Positions 5,704-12,061 of a stretch of DNA of 12,912 nt are shown one piece after another. Source of the stretch: Methanobacteriota archaeon (GTDB lineage: Archaea > Thermoplasmatota > Thermoplasmata > RBG-16-68-12); contig VBLZ01000058.1 of NCBI GenBank assembly GCA_005878515.1, positions 1 to 12,912 of the forward strand, given 5' to 3'. The notes beneath the pieces are model-generated. The model was not told the DNA's origin. It saw only the letters and a program-made list of their open reading frames with translations, and made no database searches. The first letter of the stretch is position 1, and each line of letters starts with the position of its first letter. The translations under genes were made by a program, and so were the position numbers.

Positions 5704-6732
5704 ATGGCGGGGCTGCACTGGGATATGCCCTGTGCACTCCTCGGAGACCGAGCCTCCGGGAAGACGACGTTCTTGGGGCTCCTCTACAGCGCCCAAGTCA
5801 AATACGGGACGGGGGTCCAAGATGACTTCCGTTTCCACGCGCCGATCCAATCGCTGAACATCATGTCGGCGGTCTACGAAGGAATGAAAGACGGCCGATT
5901 CCCGAGCGCCACGCTGAAGGAAGAGATCACGGAACTCGGATTCGTCTTCGGTTACCTCCGCAAGGTCGTCGGCAAGCTGCCGTACTACATCCGTCAACAG
6001 AACTGGGTCCACCCGTTCTCGACCCTTCGGTTCTCCGCATACGACGTGTCGGGTGAAGATATCGAGGAGTTCATCGAGACCGGGATCGCCTCGCGGCCGC
6101 TCATCCAACAGCTCCTAAAGAGCGTCGTCGTCTGCGTCTTGGTCGACTGCAGCAAGATGACGACCGAAATCGACACGCCCGCCTACAAGAAAATGCTGCG
6201 CTACGACAGCACGGTCGCGAAGTTGCTCGTCTCCTTCCAGACGTACAAGAAGCAGGAGTACGACCGGCTCAAGGACTCGGGAGTCCGTGCCGACGCCCCG
6301 AAAATCTACCCGGTCTTCGTCCTGTCCAAGTTCGACACCCTCCGGGATGACGTCCTCGCGCGGCTCGGCTTGCACCGCGGGTTCCCGGATAACAACCGTG
6401 CCCGGAAGGAATACGCCGAAGCGTTGCTCCGCGTCTTCGTGCCGCAGACGCTCTCCCAGATCCGCGGCGGCAAAGTCGCCGGGGTCAGCATGGACAAGTC
6501 GGCGTACTTCCTGAGCTGGGTCCGAACGGAAACCCATGAAGGGATGGATCCGGTCGGCCAGTCCAAGATCGTGCGGACCGGCTTCGCTCCGGAAGGCGGA
6601 GGCGAACCCGACTTCTCGTACGATGAGTACGTCAACTTCATCGAGCACTTCCGAGAGATCGCACACAAGATCCCCGACGAGATCCTCGAAGCGGAGCGGT
6701 TCCAGGCTCAGGTCATGGCTCGGTCGGCCTAG
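5704..6732 (+). CDS. P-loop GTPase B with intact G1, G3 and G4 motifs
   Basis: This is a paralogue of the preceding gene, 342 residues from ATG 5704. Alternatively it is 335 residues from ATG 5725, which aligns MPCALLGDR with the first protein's MPRVVIVGDR and may be the true start. P-loop GDRASGKT (14-21), then TFLGLLYSAQVKYG and DDFRFHAPIQSLN; G3 motif DVSG (114-117) in FSAYDVSGEDIEEF; strand VVVCVLVDCS (141-150); G4-like SKFD (208-211) in VFVLSKFDTLRDD. The shared C-terminal AYFLSWVRTETHEG and EPDFSYDEYVNFIEHF show that both proteins keep the same extra module after the GTPase core. It lies 66 bases after GTPase A and 11 bases before the next gene, so the three probably form one functional unit. 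It should bind and hydrolyse GTP; the SK-D form of G4 leaves some doubt on base specificity. Confidence 0.85.
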   Translation: MAGLHWDMPCALLGDRASGKTTFLGLLYSAQVKYGTGVQDDFRFHAPIQSLNIMSAVYEGMKDGRFPSATLKEEITELGFVFGYLRKVVGKLPYYIRQQNWVHPFSTLRFSAYDVSGEDIEEFIETGIASRPLIQQLLKSVVVCVLVDCSKMTTEIDTPAYKKMLRYDSTVAKLLVSFQTYKKQEYDRLKDSGVRADAPKIYPVFVLSKFDTLRDDVLARLGLHRGFPDNNRARKEYAEALLRVFVPQTLSQIRGGKVAGVSMDKSAYFLSWVRTETHEGMDPVGQSKIVRTGFAPEGGGEPDFSYDEYVNFIEHFREIAHKIPDEILEAERFQAQVMARSA

Positions 6733-6743
6733 TAGGCTGCACC

Positions 6744-7607
6744 ATGGCGCCCGCAGAATCCGGTCGTGGGGCATCGGACGGAGACGTCGTCGAGTTCGAC
6801 CATTGGATCTACGGGGTCGTGCCCGGAGTCGGGTACACGACGAAAGCCGTCTCCCATGGGCTCGACGCAGGCCTGTACGATCCCTACCTCCGCGGGCATT
6901 ACACGCCGATCCGCGCCGCGGCTGCGGCGACCGCGGAGGACGAAGTCGATCTCCACATGATTCACCCGCTAAAAACCGGCCGGGAACTCCTCCTGTCTCG
7001 AATCAGCCGAGGGATTCCCGACGAAGCGGGGCGACCGACCTTCACGAATCATACGGTCGTCGCGCGGACGGATGTCCTCCGATCCGGCCGGATCACGCTC
7101 GATGGAATCTTTCGTTCGATGAAGGCGTTCGACGCGAAGGCGGCCGCGGATCTTCCCGCCCAGATGCCGCTGCTCCGTGTCCCGGCGCGGCCTGAGACAG
7201 AAGGGCCGCACCGATTCGGGAACGGAATCCACAAGCACCTCACATTCCCCGCGATCGAGAGCCTGGCGACGCGCATCATGACGGATCCCGCGAGCCGCAC
7301 GCTTCTCCTGTGCCGCAACACGACGGCCGAGGCCCGCAAGGCGACCTTGAACCTGGTGTACGAGCTCCTCGCCTGGGGTTGCGGGCTCCCGCTCATGACC
7401 GCGATCAGTGAAGCACCTCGGTCTTCCGCTCTCAACTTCTTCAATCTGGTCGTCGCGCCACGGGGCGTCCGGGCCGACTCGACCTGGGCTATTCTGGAGA
7501 GCGCACTCAGCGAGTCTGTGTTACCTCGCGTCCTCGATCGGGACGAGGTCTACCAGGTATTGACCGCGACGGTCCGTCAGTCCGCCGACTTGCCGCTGGC
7601 CCGATAG
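6744..7607 (+). CDS. GTPase-associated protein, GAP1-N-like (putative)
   Basis: This 287-residue cytosolic protein begins 11 bases after GTPase B and is almost certainly cotranscribed with it. The N-terminal domain opens with DHWIYGVVPGVGYTTKAVSH (19-38), then PYLRGHYTPIR, IHPLKTGRELLLSRISRGIP (73-92) and GRPTFTNHTVVARTDVL (96-112). A short Q/D-YG start, a conserved trio of strands and a G-P-(F/T)-x-H motif recall the GTPase-associated protein 1 N-terminal domains encoded beside paired GTPases in predicted conflict systems; this is a pattern match from memory and not proven. The second half (from about 165) is alpha/beta with RTLLLCRNTTAEARKATLNL and ends in helices. No catalytic motif or membrane segment is evident. 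It may be the adaptor or effector controlled by the GTPases. Its 3' end overlaps the convergent gene by 31 bases. Confidence 0.75.
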   Translation: MAPAESGRGASDGDVVEFDHWIYGVVPGVGYTTKAVSHGLDAGLYDPYLRGHYTPIRAAAAATAEDEVDLHMIHPLKTGRELLLSRISRGIPDEAGRPTFTNHTVVARTDVLRSGRITLDGIFRSMKAFDAKAAADLPAQMPLLRVPARPETEGPHRFGNGIHKHLTFPAIESLATRIMTDPASRTLLLCRNTTAEARKATLNLVYELLAWGCGLPLMTAISEAPRSSALNFFNLVVAPRGVRADSTWAILESALSESVLPRVLDRDEVYQVLTATVRQSADLPLAR

Positions 7608-8950
7608 GTCCTCGCACTGCCGCCGGCATGTTCACGCACCACGGTCCATCCGTGGGCGAGTTTCCATTGACCATCCTTGGGCCGATGGTCTGCGCCTTGA
7701 CCGAGGTGCTCGAGCTCCGCTTCAAGGTAGTCCGCATCCGTGTCGAATTCCGGGACCAGCGTGCCGGCCGAGAGCAGTTGACACAGAATCGCCAAGCCGC
7801 TCGGTCTTCCCTTCCAGTGGACGGCCAGGAAGGCCCGCCGCACGGCGGCGTCGGCCAAGAGCAAGTCTCGGAGTCCAATGTACGATTCCCGATCGCGAGA
7901 GTTTTCCCGCGGGGGCGCCCCGAGCCGCTCCTTGCGTTTCTCGAGCGCCTTGAACAGCGAGAGCCATTCTTTCCGGGTCATGTCCGATCGTTCCCAGGGG
8001 GACGCGAGACTCGCCTCGCTCGTCACTTCGTTCGCATCGCCGGATTCGCGTCCCGGCCTCACACCGCTATGGGCCAGATCATAGGTCGCGGCGTCATCTT
8101 GCGTCTTCGGGGCCACCACGCGGATCGCCACCGGGTCCATCCCCGGATGGAACCGCGGGTCCAGGACCATGAGCGTGCCCGTACCCTCCTGAGAGAACAG
8201 CTCCACGAGCGTGATGTTCACCTCCGCCGATCCGTTCCGTCGCGCGACCTCGCTCAATCGTTCGAGCGGAAGCGGTTGCTTGCCGACGCAGCGATTCGAC
8301 GCAAGATCATCGAGATACGCCTGCGCGACCTGCTGCACGTGACGTGGCCGCTTCGAACTGAGGCCGAACTGCACCATCTTCGCCATCATCGCCGAGCCGC
8401 GAAAGATGCCGGCGACTCCCGCGCGCAGAAACGCGACGGTGCCGCTCGCCTCGACGCAGAGCGCGATGAGGTTCGCCAGCCGTGTGGAGAGCTTCCGGCT
8501 CAGCCGGCCCCCCGGGACCCGGGACTCGTAGAAGATTCCGCCCCAGCGAAGCGGCATGGTTTCCGCCCAACTCGAATCCGACGGACTCCGACGAACCCAA
8601 TCGAGCGTCTTGCTGCGGAGGATGGCGCTCACGAGAAGCGGGTCTTCCGTTTCAGCGCGGACGCGGGGCAACAGGGCTTCCGCCGTCCGCAGCACGTCTC
8701 GCAAAATCCGTTTGTCTCCCCGGGCTTCTTCGACGAGCGTCGGTGCGTCAATCGAATTCGTCGCCTCGAGATCGAACTTCTCCTCGGGGTTCAGCTGAAA
8801 GAATTTCTCGAGCTCGGTAGGCCCGGTGACGGGGCTTCCTTTCGCCCGGCTGGCCGCCTTCGACGGGACCGGGGACTTCTCCTTCTCCTCGGGCGCCGTC
8901 GACACGAGGGCTAGGAGCACCGCTGACGCTGCGAAAGGCACGCAACCCAT
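7577..8950 (-). CDS. Unknown protein convergent with the GTPase cluster
   Basis: This is a 457-residue protein read from ATG 8950. A GTG at 8974 would extend it by eight residues, but the TATA box at 8981-8987 is too close to that codon. The N-terminus has a short hydrophobic run (VPFAASAVLLALVSTA, 4-19) followed by a charged low-complexity linker, which may be a weak membrane anchor or signal. The main body is largely helical and cytosolic-looking: FFQLNPEEKFDLEA, a Ser/Arg-rich central region (FYESRVPGGRLSRKLSTRLA), the strand pair AEVNITLVELF and TGTLMVLDPRFHPGMDP, and a C-terminal helical part LRDLLLADAAVRRAFLAVHW. No known motif is recognised. The codons and residue pattern favour this strand over the Arg/His-rich open frame opposite it. 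Position suggests, but does not prove, a link with the GTPases. Confidence 0.7.
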   Translation of the reverse strand: MGCVPFAASAVLLALVSTAPEEKEKSPVPSKAASRAKGSPVTGPTELEKFFQLNPEEKFDLEATNSIDAPTLVEEARGDKRILRDVLRTAEALLPRVRAETEDPLLVSAILRSKTLDWVRRSPSDSSWAETMPLRWGGIFYESRVPGGRLSRKLSTRLANLIALCVEASGTVAFLRAGVAGIFRGSAMMAKMVQFGLSSKRPRHVQQVAQAYLDDLASNRCVGKQPLPLERLSEVARRNGSAEVNITLVELFSQEGTGTLMVLDPRFHPGMDPVAIRVVAPKTQDDAATYDLAHSGVRPGRESGDANEVTSEASLASPWERSDMTRKEWLSLFKALEKRKERLGAPPRENSRDRESYIGLRDLLLADAAVRRAFLAVHWKGRPSGLAILCQLLSAGTLVPEFDTDADYLEAELEHLGQGADHRPKDGQWKLAHGWTVVREHAGGSARTYRASGKSAD

Positions 8951-8974
8951 AGATCTGACGAAACCGAGCCACAC

Positions 8975-8991
8975 CGGGTTCGATAAACCCG
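8975..8991 (-). promoter_or_regulatory. TATA box embedded in a 6-base-pair hairpin
   Basis: On the minus strand TTTATCG (8981-8987) is a TATA box about 30 bases from the ATG at 8950. The arms cgggtt (8975-8980) and aacccg (8986-8991) pair perfectly around the loop cgata, so a dyad covers the TATA element. A repressor bound there would block TBP; that is inference. Confidence 0.5.
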
Positions 8992-8993
8992 TC

Positions 8994-9009
8994 GCCGGTA
9001 ATTATCGGC
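8994..9009. repeat. 16-base near-perfect palindrome, candidate operator
   Basis: gccggtaattatcggc is self-complementary except for one G-T pair. It sits just upstream of the TATA box of the minus-strand unknown gene, where archaeal regulators or BRE-type contacts act. Confidence 0.4.
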
Positions 9010-9121
9010 CGTGATAGGCGGCCGTCCTCTCTTCGTCCGCAGCGTTTCCCTCTTGCGGACCGACAACGGGAGGATTCAGCGTTGCGTCCCCCTCACGCGT
9101 CTGCCTTTGGTTTTCTTGCTG

Positions 9122-10147
9122 TCACTGCACGGTGATGGCAATGGCCTGCGCGGCATTGTTCCCGTAACCGTATCGATTCCATCGGACCACGTCGGGCTGC
9201 CGATTGCCTTTCGCGTCCGTCGCATAGGATCGCAAGACGTGTCGGCCCGGGTTGGTCGCGTCCCATCCGAACTCCCACGCGCGCCACGCATGCGGCGATA
9301 TAGGAGGCGAGAGCGTCGCGTCCTCGGACGGCTCGGCACCGTCCACCCCGATCTGGACTCTCACAACCACACCCTCGCCCGACCACGCCTTGCCGCGTAC
9401 GACCACTTGGCCCTGGCGCACCGCGTCCCCGTCCTGGGGAGAGACGATAACAGAGCGGACGCGGATCGTGCGAATCGAGGTCGGCGGGTTGCCGTCCTCG
9501 TGATCGTACACATACCGGCCGAGCTGGTAGTAACCCCGAAAGGGTTCGGCGAGAACCTCGATCCGCTCGAGCCATTTCACGCTGGCCATGCCGTACCAGC
9601 CTGGGACGATCAGCCGGATGGGCGCTCCGTGCTCCGGGAGGATCGGCCGGCCATTCATCTGGAGAGCGAGGAGGGTGTCCGGGTCCCTCGCCTTGGCGAG
9701 CGGGAGGGACCGCGCGAACGAAATCTCTTCCGCGACGTCCGGTGGCCGTCCTCGGTCCGCGCCGATGGCGAGGACTTCGACCACGCGCGGCCTCAGGCGG
9801 GCGGATTCCAGGACGGCCCTCAAGGGGACGCCCGTCCACCGGGCTGTGCTCACCCCGCCGAGCACCCAAGGCTCCCCCGCCGGGAGCGGTTGGAGTCCGG
9901 TGCGACCGTTCCCTGCGCATTCGACCGTCACCGCTAAGGTGCGAGTGCCCATCGCCTCGAGGTCGGCCATGTTCAACCGCAGCGGCTGCTCGACCGCACC
10001 GACGACCTCCAGAAAGTGCTTGCGAGGCGCCAGGTCGGGTCGAAGGAAGTGACTTCTCACAAAGAACTGGGACTCCGGTGTGAGGGACTCTTCGAGAGCT
10101 GCGAGTGGCGTTTCCGCATTCAGTGGCTCGGCCGAGAGAATTCGCAC
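9122..10147 (-). CDS. Sulfite-oxidase family molybdenum-cofactor oxidoreductase
   Basis: This 341-residue protein starts at GTG 10147, the only possible start before an in-frame stop; GGAAGGA a few bases upstream can act as ribosome-binding site. The N-terminal segment SAEPLNAETP and TPESQFFVRSHF (23-34) lead into the Mo-cofactor domain. The cofactor cysteine is Cys77 in VTVECAGNGR, followed by WTGVPLR (104-110), a PILPEHGAPIRLIVPGWYG stretch and VKWLERIEVL. The last ~115 residues form the immunoglobulin-like dimerisation domain. There is no heme domain, no Tat or Sec signal and no transmembrane segment, so it is a soluble cytoplasmic enzyme. Oxidation of sulfite is the family reaction, but many archaeal members have unproven substrates and the electron acceptor is unknown. 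It has a divergent hydrolase upstream and a separately promoted gene downstream. Confidence 0.9.
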   Translation of the reverse strand: MRILSAEPLNAETPLAALEESLTPESQFFVRSHFLRPDLAPRKHFLEVVGAVEQPLRLNMADLEAMGTRTLAVTVECAGNGRTGLQPLPAGEPWVLGGVSTARWTGVPLRAVLESARLRPRVVEVLAIGADRGRPPDVAEEISFARSLPLAKARDPDTLLALQMNGRPILPEHGAPIRLIVPGWYGMASVKWLERIEVLAEPFRGYYQLGRYVYDHEDGNPPTSIRTIRVRSVIVSPQDGDAVRQGQVVVRGKAWSGEGVVVRVQIGVDGAEPSEDATLSPPISPHAWRAWEFGWDATNPGRHVLRSYATDAKGNRQPDVVRWNRYGYGNNAAQAIAITVQ

Positions 10148-10355
10148 GCGTTCCTTCCCGGTCCGGGAGGGCCTCCCGAGTCATTTGACTTGCGTGGCTC
10201 CCGACCAGGTACCCGTCGATCACGATCCGGGAGGAGCGAGCCCGATCGACTTGGCGCCGAGCGACTCCGAATGGCACGACCCGAAGATGCCACGAGGTTT
10301 TCGAACCGAGTCCGGCGGCGCGCCAAGACTTCGTGGAAAGGCTGACCCTTCAACA

Positions 10356-10377
10356 GCCGGCGGCGCCCGCCGCCGGC
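10356..10377. repeat. Perfect 10-base inverted repeat in the divergent promoter region
   Basis: Arms gccggcggcg (10356-10365) and cgccgccggc (10368-10377) are perfect complements separated by two bases. It lies 46 bases before the alpha/beta hydrolase ATG and about 210 bases from the sulfite-oxidase start. It could be an operator or a very stable hairpin; no T-run follows, so a terminator is unlikely. Confidence 0.5.
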
Positions 10378-10423
10378 ACGGACAGGAAAGCTCATCTCAC
10401 ATCCAGCCTTCGCGCCGGGGACG

Positions 10424-11326
10424 ATGACCGATGGTCCGAGTGTCACCGCGGCGGATGCCACGGTCCTCGGACAGCCTCTCCCGGCCTCGGTCCGGGAGCG
10501 ATTCCTCGAAGCGGGCGGCGTGCGGTTCCGATATCTTCAGGGAGGCATCACGAGCGGACTTCCGATCCTCCTGCTCCATGGATGGCCCACCTGGGCGGAG
10601 GTCTGGATCCCCGTCGCGTGGGTCCTGGGGGCCCGCCATCCGTGGATCGCCCCGGACCTCCCGTGTCAGGGCCAGAGCTCTTTGCTCCCGGGCAAAGCTC
10701 GCACCCTGACGGCGTACCGCAGGGCCATCGCCGCGTTGATCGATGCCCTCGCTCTCCCCCGGTTCGCGGTCATCGGCAATTCGATGGGGGGAACGCTGGC
10801 CATCATGGCGGCGCTCGATCGCCCCGAGCGCGTCGCCAAAGTCGTCGTCCTCGACGCCGCCGGGCTCACACCGAAACTCCCGGGTCGAACCGCGAGGATG
10901 TATCTACCCTTCCTCCTCCCGTGCTTCGTCCGAGCACCGGATCCGAAGAGCGTCCGGAAGCTCCTGACGAAGGCCGTCTTCCACGACCCGCGGTTCGCGG
11001 ACGAGGCGTGGGTCAACGCAATCGTCGCCGCTTGGAAACCCCGGGAACGGCGGAAGGCGTATATGGCCACGGGCTTCGCCTTGAGGCGGAGAGACGCTTC
11101 GGTGGCGGCGGACCTGGGACGAATCCGCTTGCCCACGATGGTCCTCTCCGGGCGGCATGACGTCCAATTCCCTTGGAAATCCGCCGAGGGAGCCGCGACA
11201 CGGATCCCGGGATCCGAATTCGGCGCGATCGAAGACGCCGGGCACTTCCCGATGGTGGAGAAGTCCCGCGAGACGGCGCAGCGCATCTCAAAGTTCCTCG
11301 ATTCGAGCGGCGCAACCAGCCGCTGA
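10424..11326 (+). CDS. Alpha/beta hydrolase
   Basis: This 300-residue alpha/beta-hydrolase-fold enzyme has all core elements. The oxyanion motif is HGWP (52-55) in LLLHGWPTWAEVW. APDLPCQGQS (76-85) is followed by the nucleophile elbow GNSMGG (Ser120), the acid Asp246 in LSGRHDVQFP, and the catalytic His274 in DAGHFPMVEK. The cap region (about 150-215, MYLPFLLPCFVRAPDP onward) is rich in hydrophobic residues, suggesting a greasy ester or amide substrate, but the substrate cannot be told. No signal peptide is seen. The ATG at 10424 follows a cggggacg sequence with only a weak ribosome-binding match. It faces away from the sulfite-oxidase gene, with a strong inverted repeat between them. Confidence 0.9.
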   Translation: MTDGPSVTAADATVLGQPLPASVRERFLEAGGVRFRYLQGGITSGLPILLLHGWPTWAEVWIPVAWVLGARHPWIAPDLPCQGQSSLLPGKARTLTAYRRAIAALIDALALPRFAVIGNSMGGTLAIMAALDRPERVAKVVVLDAAGLTPKLPGRTARMYLPFLLPCFVRAPDPKSVRKLLTKAVFHDPRFADEAWVNAIVAAWKPRERRKAYMATGFALRRRDASVAADLGRIRLPTMVLSGRHDVQFPWKSAEGAATRIPGSEFGAIEDAGHFPMVEKSRETAQRISKFLDSSGATSR

Positions 11327-11372
11327 TCGTCGGAACCCCCACGAGGGGGAACCTCCCCGGATTCCGGAGGAG

Positions 11373-11381
11373 TTTCTATAT
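11373..11381 (+). promoter_or_regulatory. TATA box for the tag gene
   Basis: tttctatat lies about 48 bases before the ATG at 11426, which puts the expected transcription start near 11403, after the upstream in-frame ATG at 11387. It therefore supports the start at 11426 and leaves a leader of roughly 20 bases that carries the GAGGG ribosome-binding site (11414-11418). Confidence 0.45.
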
Positions 11382-11425
11382 GACGGATGGTATCGGCCGT
11401 GCTCGGTTTTCATGAGGGACCGCGG

Positions 11426-12061
11426 ATGAAGAAAACTGAAAGGGCTGGCCAAGCCGGCCTCAAACGGTGCGCGTGGGCCCTCGGCGATCCGGTTCTCCTC
11501 GAGTACCACGATACCGAGTGGGGCGTTCCCGAGCACGACGACCGGAAGCTGTTCGAGTTCCTCGTCCTGGAAGGGGTGCAGGCCGGGCTTTCCTGGCTGA
11601 CCGTCCTGAAGAAACGAGAGAATTACCGAAGGGCCTTCGACGGATTCGATCCGCAGAGGATTGCCCAGTACGATTCGAAAAAGGTCCGGTCCCTCCTGGC
11701 CGACGCCGGCATCATCCGCAACCGCGCAAAGATCGCGGCTGCGATCGGCAATGCCAACGCGTTCCTCGCGGTTCAGAGGGAGTTCGGGAGCTTTGATGCG
11801 TTCATTTGGCAGTTCGCGGGCGATGGACGGAAAGCGAGCCGGCGAAGAACCTTGAGACAAATCCCGGCACGGACGAAGGAATCGGACCGCATGAGCGAGG
11901 CCCTCAAATCTCGAGGCTTCAAGTTTGTCGGTTCGACGATCTGCTATGCATACATGCAAGCTGTCGGGATGGTGAACGACCACCTGACCTATTGCTTCCG
12001 AGGCAATCCGCGTGCCGACAACCAAGATCGACCCGGGTCACGAGGCGTTAACCGGAGATGA
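11426..12061 (+). CDS. tag: DNA-3-methyladenine glycosylase I
   Basis: This protein removes 3-methyladenine from alkylated DNA by base excision. The 211-residue sequence is close to E. coli Tag (187 residues): RCAW with Cys15, EYHDTEWGVP with His28, LEGVQAGLSW with pocket Glu49 and Trp57, VLKKRENYRRAFDGFD, AGIIRNRAKIAAAIGNA (HhH region), GFKFVGSTICYAYMQAVGMV and NDHLTYC with His186 and Cys190. All four zinc ligands are present. ATG 11426 is preferred over the in-frame ATG at 11387 because a GAGGG site lies seven bases before it, a TATA box is placed to start transcription after 11387, and the extra residues have no family match. Its stop overlaps the next gene's ATG as ATGA, so the two are coupled. 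Confidence 0.93.
   Translation: MKKTERAGQAGLKRCAWALGDPVLLEYHDTEWGVPEHDDRKLFEFLVLEGVQAGLSWLTVLKKRENYRRAFDGFDPQRIAQYDSKKVRSLLADAGIIRNRAKIAAAIGNANAFLAVQREFGSFDAFIWQFAGDGRKASRRRTLRQIPARTKESDRMSEALKSRGFKFVGSTICYAYMQAVGMVNDHLTYCFRGNPRADNQDRPGSRGVNRR

Noticed and set aside
7628..8914. Long plus-strand open frame opposite the unknown minus-strand gene
   Set aside because: Its product is dominated by Arg, His, Pro and Gly in patterns mirroring the opposite strand. The minus-strand product has balanced composition, amphipathic helices and a good promoter.
8951..8974. GTG start at 8974 for the unknown minus-strand gene
   Set aside because: It lies only about 7 bases from the TATA box, so the codon would be upstream of the expected transcription start. 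The ATG at 8950 fits a leaderless message.
9093..10277. Second long minus-strand frame over the sulfite oxidase gene
   Set aside because: It gives an Arg/Gly/Pro-rich sequence without motifs, while the overlapping frame has all sulfite-oxidase signatures including the cofactor cysteine.
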